A DNA stretch of 8,202 nucleotides, taken from assembly GCA_944358755.1 (NCBI GenBank), contig CALVRY010000048.1:1-8202 (forward strand), written 5' to 3'. The notes beneath the pieces are model-generated. The model had not been told where the DNA came from and ran no database searches. It was given only the letters and a program-made list of their open reading frames with translations. Numbering within the stretch: position 1 is the stretch's first letter; the number at the start of each line of letters is the position of its first letter. Position numbers and translations under genes: made by a program. Shown here one piece after another: positions 1 through 5,443 of this stretch. This DNA comes from an uncultured Bacilli bacterium. Its GTDB lineage: Bacteria; Bacillota_I; Bacilli_A; RFN20; CAG-826.

Positions 1-195
1 ATAGTTAAACTTATTAGTCGCTATAAAGAAGAGCATAATTTCCCTACGCACGATCAAAATAGAGAAAATTCAATGCTTGAAAAAAATCTAAATAAGATAA
101 AAAACGAAGAATATAAGAAATATTATAAAAGTGTTTTAAATGGCTTTCTTGGAGCAAGTAAAGCTATGCAAGATGATATGAAAAACGAAAAATAG
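1..195 (+). CDS. Chorismate mutase, AroQ fold (3' end only)
   Basis: This is the last 64 codons of a gene that begins before the window, open from base 1 and ending in TAG. Chorismate mutase converts chorismate to prephenate in the cytoplasm, the branch point to phenylalanine and tyrosine. The fragment matches the second half of the AroQ helical fold, with a YKEEHNFP segment, then D..RE, and a closing S...Q helix. Aligned by spacing to the E. coli enzyme, the active-site residues are present: K9 (K39), D18 (D48), R21 (R51), E22 (E52), S53 (S84) and Q57 (Q88). The missing N-terminus would carry the other arginines. Because the protein ends here, it is a stand-alone mutase or the C-terminal part of a fusion. 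Recognition is from pattern memory, strengthened by the conserved spacing. Confidence 0.72.
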   Translation: MVKLISRYKEEHNFPTHDQNRENSMLEKNLNKIKNEEYKKYYKSVLNGFLGASKAMQDDMKNEK

Positions 196-372
196 TTAAG
201 ATTTGCATGGTTTTTCATAAAATTTCTAAGGAAAATTTAAAATTCCATGTATTTTTTGAAAAAACACTATATAAATAGCAAAATTCTCCAGAAAAATTGA
301 AAATTTGTATACTTTTTTAACAATTTCCTAGAATTTTTTCGAAAAAGTATATGTTTTTTAAAACCAAAACCA
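196..372. repeat. A/T-rich gap with three degenerate repeats
   Basis: No gene is visible between the chorismate mutase stop and the convergent helicase gene. About 218-265, 279-323 and 320-364 resemble one another. Each has, in order, an A-rich block near a C(T/C)AG-like start, a GAAAA-type block, a short TGTA/GTATA block and a run of six T. The copies are imperfect and start about 61 and 41 bases apart, so they are not a CRISPR array. The third copy contains the palindrome TTTTTCGAAAAA (335-346). The T-rich tracts could help end transcription from either side, but I see no strong GC hairpin. Chance similarity in such biased sequence is possible. Confidence 0.3.
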
Positions 373-3300
373 TTAATCAAACAAACTCATTTGTTCAACA
401 TCTTTACTGTTTTTAGCGATTTTGATTATAACATCTTTAATCTCTTCATAGGCTTTAGCAAATGAATTTGGGATTGTTATAAGTTTAATTTTCCTTTGTT
501 GACATACTTCAATTTTTCGCTTGTCCGCTCTTTCTCTTTTAGCATTTCCGAAATGTTCACCACCATTAATTTCAAAAGCAATTATAGGATACGTTTTTAA
601 AAAATGTTTTCCATACAAAACACAATCAAATTCTTGTTGAGACAAAGACAATACTGGATCGTCCGCAAATATTTTTGAAAAAGCAACACTTCTTACCGCC
701 TTAAAATTTTTATACACAGAACAAAATTGTGAAATAGTTTTAAAGAACTCTTTTTCAAATTGGGAATTATTCGATTTTCCAAAAGTTATATAAGGCGAAG
801 CTGGAATTTTAAAACTTGAATCTCCATTCTTTTTTATGTAATTCATTAAAAAATATAAATCATCTGTTTTATCACTTAAACGATTAATTGCTTCATCATC
901 ACAGGCAATAACTAATTTATTAATTGCTCTTGTTATTCCAACATTAATTAACTCACAATTGTTCTTCAGCCAATCATATGTTTTTTGGCTTGTTTTTGGA
1001 GAGATAGCTGTTGAGAAAATGATTGTGGACTTTTCACTACCTTGTAAAGCATGAATAGTTCCAACGCTAATTTTATCATCAAGTTTCTCATCTTTTAATA
1101 ATCTCTCAATTAAATCCTTCTGATTTCTAAATGGCGTAATTATCATTACATCATCTAAATTATTTCTTTTAATGTATTTAATAATTCCCGCTGCTTCTTC
1201 ATATGCAGAATTTCTTTCAAGAACATTATTGTTTTTGCTGTCGATATAGACGAGTTCGCCGTTTTGTTTAACAAAATCGGTTAAAAGCATTGAGCTATAA
1301 TATCTTTCGTTTGAGAAACGAATAATATTTTTACCACAACGATAATGATAGCGAAGTAAAATTCTTTTTGAGATACAGTCATTGTTTTCCATGCATTCTA
1401 GAATCGAGCTCTTACAATAATCATATGAATCATTGACTTGGTATTTTTCTTTTAACTCTTCATTTACTTGACTATCTAATAGGACGATTGGTTTTAATTG
1501 ATTTGGATCACCAACCAAAAGCAAATTAATTGCTCTGGCAATCGGTATTAAAGCATGTGTAATGTTACATTGTCCACTTTCATCCATTATTACCAGGTCA
1601 AATTTAGATTTACCTGAACCAAGTCGAGCTGAAGACATATTTGTATCTAAAATTATTGGAAATACTTTTAAAAGCAGTTTTAGATTTTTGTCATTTTGTA
1701 AATACTTATTAAACCTAAAAACAGCTTCAGCATCATCTTTAATGTTTACAATATATCTAAGTTCCTCATAACTTTCTTCTTTTAAAATTGCAAAACAATT
1801 ATTTTTAAAGTTAAAGAAATATTTTTGTAGTTGAACAGATGATTCAATCGGCGAAAACATTTTTACAATTTCTTGGTTACTCATTTCCTTTAATGAATTC
1901 ATCTCTTCATAAAATTTATCTTTTTCTTTAGCTAACTTTTTGTAAGAGAAATTATCATTGCTTAATTCAATAAGTAAGTTGTCAATATTTTTACAAAGAT
2001 CTTCAAGTTCTATTTTTCGCTCATGTTCTTTAATCTTCTTGAGCAACAATGCGTTTCTTTGAATACTGTTTTTCTTGTTTTCTTCAATCAATGATTTAAT
2101 ATCTGATTTATTGTATTTACTTGGGTTGTTATCAATTTCATCAAAGATAAGCTTAATCTTTCTAATCCCTTTTAAAGTGTCTTCCATATTTCCTAAACGT
2201 AAAAATGGAAGTTTGTATTTTTTATTTTCGTAATAAAAAGAAAGTTTAGAAAGAATTCCATCAACTGGTTTATTATTTGAAGAACAAATTAAACAAGTCT
2301 TTCCATTTAAGAGCAAAGAAAAAATAACATTAATAATTGTTTTAGTTTTTCCTGTTCCAGGAGGACCTTGAACAAAAGTAACCGGGTATTTTAAAGAGTT
2401 ATACAAAACTCTCATTTGGTCAATATTTACATAGGAGTCAGTTAAACAAATTGCAGGTTCAATAACTCTTCTATAATTTGAAGCACTCATTAAACCAAAG
2501 AAAGATTTTAATGCTGGTTTTAAAGTGCCTTCTCGATAATCTTGCTCGATAACATCAAAAAGTAAATCTAAATGTAGAGCACATTTCCTACTTTGTAGAT
2601 AAAAAGAAGGTCTTGTTGAAACGACTTCTCCCTTTTTAACGTTCTTCCTTAGATATTCAACAGCGCCTTTAAAGTCTTTATTAACAAGGTCGATGAAAGA
2701 ATCAAGTTCCATATCAAGATATTCATATAGCGAAGCTTTTGCTCCTTTAATGAGGAAAGAATAATTAAATCTTAAATTTTTATTAATCGATAGAGTTTTC
2801 TTTTCAGGATTAAAGAAAACTTCATAATAACAAACAACATATGATTGCTGATTTTTATCAATCGAAATTGCTGATAAACAGAATTCAATATCGTTATTAT
2901 AGGAATCAAAAACAGATTGTTTTACGAACTCTAAAATCTTCTTTTCTTGCTCTTCATCTAATATAACTTTTTTCTCTTTTAATAACTTCTCAAGATCAAC
3001 TCCTGGAATCATCGCTAGAGATTTAATAGATGGATCGTTATCTTTTTCGTTACATTCTTTTAAATAATAAAGTAAGTTTTTCGAGTAAGAATAATATTTT
3101 AAAAAGGGAAATTTTAAAATATTTGTTTCTATCTTTTTAATTAGCCAAGAGTTATTATCGCCACAAGTTAAATCTAAAATTTCAGCATCTAAAATATTTT
3201 CAAAAAAGATTGAAGCATTTTTATAGACATCAAACGATTTTGCATCATTAAACATGTCTACTTTTAATTTCTTCTTCTCTGGATCAATATCTTTAATATA

Positions 3301-3408
3301 AATCCAATAGTAGGTTTCTATATTGTCTTTGTTTTTATATTTAATCTTTATCCATTTCTGTTCTTTTATTGCTCTAGAAATGACTTTCCCTACATCAACC
3401 ATACGCAT
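373..3408 (-). CDS. SF1 helicase with WYL-like N-terminus and C-terminal Vsr/DUF559-like nuclease domain
   Basis: This 1011-residue protein is a probable ATP-driven DNA or RNA helicase/translocase with an attached nuclease. The helicase core belongs to the DNA2/NAM7 (Upf1-like) branch of superfamily 1. It has Walker A GPPGTGKT (348-355), motif II DESGQ (609-613), motif III GDPNQLKP (633-640), motif IV-like RYHYRC (686-691), motif V GTIHALQGSE (783-792) and motif VI VGITRA (823-828). A charged, coiled-coil-like insertion lies at about 425-540, where Upf1/Dna2 proteins carry their 1B stalk. Residues 7-79 resemble a WYL/SH3-like barrel. Residues 880-1000 look like a Vsr/DUF559/DUF2726-type endonuclease: E885/E887, FD928, FEINGGEH (945-952), then R958, D962 and K965. 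The usual Asp in E-x-D-G is Asn948. The last residues, QMSLF (1006-1010), resemble a sliding-clamp-binding peptide. The architecture recalls helicase-Vsr defence proteins such as Hhe. The first ATG has no Shine-Dalgarno, and a second ATG lies two codons downstream. Defence function is inferred. Confidence 0.85.
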   Translation of the reverse strand: MRMVDVGKVISRAIKEQKWIKIKYKNKDNIETYYWIYIKDIDPEKKKLKVDMFNDAKSFDVYKNASIFFENILDAEILDLTCGDNNSWLIKKIETNILKFPFLKYYSYSKNLLYYLKECNEKDNDPSIKSLAMIPGVDLEKLLKEKKVILDEEQEKKILEFVKQSVFDSYNNDIEFCLSAISIDKNQQSYVVCYYEVFFNPEKKTLSINKNLRFNYSFLIKGAKASLYEYLDMELDSFIDLVNKDFKGAVEYLRKNVKKGEVVSTRPSFYLQSRKCALHLDLLFDVIEQDYREGTLKPALKSFFGLMSASNYRRVIEPAICLTDSYVNIDQMRVLYNSLKYPVTFVQGPPGTGKTKTIINVIFSLLLNGKTCLICSSNNKPVDGILSKLSFYYENKKYKLPFLRLGNMEDTLKGIRKIKLIFDEIDNNPSKYNKSDIKSLIEENKKNSIQRNALLLKKIKEHERKIELEDLCKNIDNLLIELSNDNFSYKKLAKEKDKFYEEMNSLKEMSNQEIVKMFSPIESSVQLQKYFFNFKNNCFAILKEESYEELRYIVNIKDDAEAVFRFNKYLQNDKNLKLLLKVFPIILDTNMSSARLGSGKSKFDLVIMDESGQCNITHALIPIARAINLLLVGDPNQLKPIVLLDSQVNEELKEKYQVNDSYDYCKSSILECMENNDCISKRILLRYHYRCGKNIIRFSNERYYSSMLLTDFVKQNGELVYIDSKNNNVLERNSAYEEAAGIIKYIKRNNLDDVMIITPFRNQKDLIERLLKDEKLDDKISVGTIHALQGSEKSTIIFSTAISPKTSQKTYDWLKNNCELINVGITRAINKLVIACDDEAINRLSDKTDDLYFLMNYIKKNGDSSFKIPASPYITFGKSNNSQFEKEFFKTISQFCSVYKNFKAVRSVAFSKIFADDPVLSLSQQEFDCVLYGKHFLKTYPIIAFEINGGEHFGNAKRERADKRKIEVCQQRKIKLITIPNSFAKAYEEIKDVIIKIAKNSKDVEQMSLFD

Positions 3409-3412
3409 TTTT

Positions 3413-3418
3413 ATTATA
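3413..3418 (-). promoter_or_regulatory. Possible -10 box (TATAAT) giving a leaderless mRNA
   Basis: A perfect TATAAT on the minus strand ends four bases before the helicase ATG at 3408. A transcript started the usual distance downstream would begin at or beside the start codon, with no room for a ribosome binding site; none is seen. No convincing -35 box lies 16-18 bases upstream (best is TTAGTT). The hexamer could be chance in such A/T-rich DNA. Confidence 0.35.
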
Positions 3419-3569
3419 AAACTATTGAATAGATAAACTAAGCTTAAAGTTAATTTAGTTGAGTTTTTTCGTAGTTATAATAATTATCTTTAAAATTTGA
3501 TTTTTGAAGTTTTGGAATAAGTTTAAATAGAGATTTAAATGTTTATTTAAAATTAAAACCTTGCAAATC

Positions 3570-4187
3570 TTAGATATTTTCTCTATTTTTCTTCCTCCTC
3601 ACAATTAATACTATTAAACCTATTCCTAGCAAAATAGCTACTCCTCCTGCTATAACACCAAATAAACCATCAGCTAATTGATTTGGTTCACCTTGCGCCA
3701 TAAGTAAAGCATTTTGTGTATTAACAATAGCAAATAAAGATAAAGCAAGATTCATTGTTCTAAAAGATACAACTGTCATATCTTTATTTTTTCTATTGAT
3801 TGAAAATTGATATATAGATAAACCAAGTTCAAGAAAAGAAAAAGCTGCTATCGTAATAGATAAAATAATGGGATATTCTTTTATCTCTTCTTCAACAAAA
3901 AATAACCTCATTGCATATAAAAGATAAAATAACCCTATTAAAACTAAAAAGAATGCAATAAGAAAAGGGGCTATTTTATCTTTTTCCTTTTTAGTTGATC
4001 TTAAATAAATATGTCTATTTAATCCAGTGAAAAAGGTAGATAAACCACTTAAAAGATAAAAATAGGCACCAGTAAGGATACCTATAATCATTTTAATAAG
4101 TGACCATAGATATCCATATATCGTAGCTAAAACAACTAGTGTCTTGTGTCTTTTATTTTTGTCTTTAACAAAATCAATTAAAGGCAT
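3570..4187 (-). CDS. Six-helix membrane protein of unknown function
   Basis: I do not recognise the family of this 205-residue protein. It is strongly hydrophobic, with probable membrane segments near residues 17-38, 40-56, 72-97, 106-128, 143-163 and 174-196. They are separated by short, mostly basic loops (63-71, 131-136), and it ends in a positively charged tail (RRKKNR, 197-202). There is no cleavable signal peptide and no transporter motif I can name. Its start lies four bases after the stop of the gene upstream, so it is very probably translated from the same mRNA, with only a weak AGAAAG as ribosome site. The arrangement with a divergent TetR regulator suggests a repressed operon responding to a small molecule or to envelope stress; that role is inferred. 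Transport or membrane-protection functions are both possible. Confidence 0.75.
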   Translation of the reverse strand: MPLIDFVKDKNKRHKTLVVLATIYGYLWSLIKMIIGILTGAYFYLLSGLSTFFTGLNRHIYLRSTKKEKDKIAPFLIAFFLVLIGLFYLLYAMRLFFVEEEIKEYPIILSITIAAFSFLELGLSIYQFSINRKNKDMTVVSFRTMNLALSLFAIVNTQNALLMAQGEPNQLADGLFGVIAGGVAILLGIGLIVLIVRRKKNRENI

Positions 4188-4191
4188 TTAA

Positions 4192-4530
4192 TTAATCTTT
4201 CTTATTAAGAGCAAGAATAATGCTACTTGCGTATTTTTCTTTTCTAGCTTTTAACATCTTGTTATAGATTGGATAATTTATTGAAACCATAACGATTCCT
4301 ATGATACCTATAATTATGCCTAGCGTAATCATAACTGGACCGCTAGCAATAACTTCCATTGCTAGGCACATTCCTACTCCTAAAACAAGCGCCCCAATAA
4401 TTCCAAATGTATAAGCAAAGATATAAGCAGGAAGCTTTGCTTTTTGATCTAACTTGCGTGCTTCATCTAATCCTGTTTTTGGTTTTTGGGTATACTCTTC
4501 TCTTAATCTTTCTTCATCATAATTTTTCAT
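4192..4530 (-). CDS. Small two-helix membrane protein (Firmicutes family often mislabelled dihydropteridine reductase)
   Basis: This is a 112-residue protein with a charged N-terminal segment (EEYTQKPKTGLDEARKLDQK), two membrane helices (about 36-58 and 65-84) and a basic C-terminal segment (YPIYNKMLKARKEKY). The pattern 'EYTxKxKTxLDExxxLDxKxKxPAxIFAYTFG...GMCLAM' recalls a small membrane family common in Clostridia. Databases often call it dihydropteridine reductase, but no reductase or nucleotide-binding motif is present, so that name should not be trusted. It is the first gene of the minus-strand operon. A strong AGGAGG lies ten bases before the ATG, and the 205-residue membrane protein follows after four bases. 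The leader contains the palindromic operator candidate at 4557-4574, so control by the adjacent TetR protein is likely. The molecular function is unknown. Confidence 0.78.
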   Translation of the reverse strand: MKNYDEERLREEYTQKPKTGLDEARKLDQKAKLPAYIFAYTFGIIGALVLGVGMCLAMEVIASGPVMITLGIIIGIIGIVMVSINYPIYNKMLKARKEKYASSIILALNKKD

Positions 4531-4540
4531 ACTTTTTTGT

Positions 4541-4546
4541 CCTCCT
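4541..4546 (-). promoter_or_regulatory. Strong Shine-Dalgarno (AGGAGG)
   Basis: AGGAGG on the minus strand sits ten bases before the ATG at 4530. It fixes the start of the 112-residue membrane protein and shows that this organism uses Shine-Dalgarno sites, which makes their absence before the two helicase-operon starts stand out. Confidence 0.85.
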
Positions 4547-4556
4547 AAATTTTGTT

Positions 4557-4574
4557 ATCCTACATGTGTAGGAT
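4557..4574. promoter_or_regulatory. Palindromic operator, probable TetR site
   Basis: ATCCTACA-TG-TGTAGGAT is a perfect inverted repeat with 8-base arms around a 2-base centre. It lies between divergent genes, upstream of the TetR gene and within the leader of the membrane operon. The size and symmetry suit a TetR-family dimer. One arm with its flank recurs at 4648-4660. Confidence 0.65.
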
Positions 4575-4608
4575 TTAATCTTCAACAAACTTCTGACTAT
4601 ATTATCTA

Positions 4609-4628
4609 GTTAACAAAACGCGGTTAAC
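4609..4628. repeat. Paired GTTAAC palindromes
   Basis: GTTAAC occurs at 4609-4614 and 4623-4628, with start points 14 bases apart, in the middle of the divergent promoter region. Together they form a larger imperfect dyad. They could be part of a promoter or a second protein-binding site; I cannot tell which. Confidence 0.3.
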
Positions 4629-4647
4629 ACGACAAAAATTTAAAAAA

Positions 4648-4660
4648 GTGTAGGATTTAA
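4648..4660 (+). promoter_or_regulatory. Operator half-site overlapping the TetR ribosome binding site
   Basis: GTGTAGGATTTAA here is identical over 13 bases to 4566-4578, the right arm and flank of the palindrome at 4557-4574. No matching left arm is present. Its TAGGA (4651-4655) lies seven bases before the TetR ATG and is the likely ribosome site, so protein bound here could block transcription through the site. Any effect on translation is speculative. Confidence 0.5.
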
Positions 4661-4662
4661 AA

Positions 4663-5199
4663 ATGAATGCCAAAGAAAAATTATTAGATGCCTTCTTTAA
4701 CTTATTATCAATCAAAGAATTTAACGCAATATCTGTATCTGAGCTTTGTGTTGTAGCTAAAGTTCATAGAACAACGTTTTATGCTTATTACGACAATACC
4801 TTTGAACTACTACTTGATGCCAAAGAAGAAGCATTAAAAGATTTAGATGAAGAATTTAAAGATATGCCACACAATGAAAACTTTGATTATCTTTCTATAG
4901 AAGTTGTTACTAAATATATTAACTTCATTAAGAAATATCCTAATCTATTTAAAGCATACTTAAAAAATACAGATGTTCTTGAAGGAGATACATCTTATGT
5001 TAATATTCTTAATAATTACTTCATTCCTGAAGCTAAGAAACATGGATATTATGATGAACACAAAATAATTCTTGCTAATACTTTCTTTGTTAGAGGTGTT
5101 ATAGGTTTAGTTTTATATTGGTTAGATAATGGGTGTAAAGAACCAGTTATCGAGATAGCGGAGACGATTTGTGGGTTTGGGAAAAAGGAAATAAATTGA
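4663..5199 (+). CDS. TetR/AcrR-family transcriptional repressor
   Basis: This 178-residue DNA-binding regulator acts as a dimer in its family. The N-terminal helix-turn-helix spans about residues 22-43 (SVSELCVVAKVHRTTFYAYYDN), including the typical TTFYAYY recognition-helix stretch followed by DNTFELL. Residues 80-175 form an all-helical ligand-binding and dimer domain resembling the TetR C-terminal families found in Firmicutes (KYPNLFKAYL, then FFVRGVIGLVLYWLDNG). The length is normal for the family. It is divergent from the two membrane-protein genes, with a 132-base shared spacer. A palindrome in that spacer and a half-site on its own ribosome site point to repression of both itself and the membrane operon. 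The ligand is unknown. The start is supported by TAGGA seven bases upstream. Confidence 0.92.
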   Translation: MNAKEKLLDAFFNLLSIKEFNAISVSELCVVAKVHRTTFYAYYDNTFELLLDAKEEALKDLDEEFKDMPHNENFDYLSIEVVTKYINFIKKYPNLFKAYLKNTDVLEGDTSYVNILNNYFIPEAKKHGYYDEHKIILANTFFVRGVIGLVLYWLDNGCKEPVIEIAETICGFGKKEIN

Positions 5200-5334
5200 A
5201 AGAAAACATTGCAAAACTAAAGTATTTTTGTAAATAAACTTGATTAAATCTTAAATCCAAAATTTAATTTGTCTAAAATACAGGCACTTTTCCAATTAAT
5301 CATAAATCACCCACAACCCTCTTTTTAAAGATTC

Positions 5335-5436
5335 GAAAAAAACAGGTAAAAGATAACACTGCTCTCAAACCGATCAGTAATAGTATGAGAACTATTAATA
5401 GTTCAAAAGCTATAAAAGATAACACTGCTCGATTTT
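5335..5436 (-). CRISPR. Candidate CRISPR remnant: two degenerate repeats, one spacer
   Basis: On the minus strand, the 18-base core GAGCAGTGTTATCTTTTA occurs twice with starts exactly 66 bases apart. The second copy continues upstream as GTTTGAGAGC, the kind of 5' end seen in type II CRISPR repeats. With a 36-base repeat, this divides into repeat 5401-5436, a 30-base spacer 5371-5400 and repeat 5335-5370, which are the usual type II lengths. The first copy has lost its first six bases (AAAATC instead of GTTTGA), and the two copies differ in most of the last 12. There is no cas gene, tracrRNA or leader here. The unit starts about eight bases after the helicase stop. It is either a decayed or terminal array piece or an unrelated direct repeat. 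Confidence 0.45.
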
Positions 5437-5443
5437 TGACACT

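Noticed and set aside
1562..1771. 69-residue plus-strand frame inside the helicase gene
   Set aside because: It is antisense to conserved helicase motif II, so it is a shadow.
3436..3470. Plus-strand terminator-like hairpin: AACTAA paired with TTAGTT, then GAGTTTTTT
   Set aside because: The stem is only six weak pairs with a 13-base loop, and no plus-strand gene lies upstream to need it.
5335..5436. tracrRNA for a Cas9 system
   Set aside because: Both copies run in the same direction and match exactly over the core, with no bulged anti-repeat or downstream tracr hairpins, and no cas9 is present.
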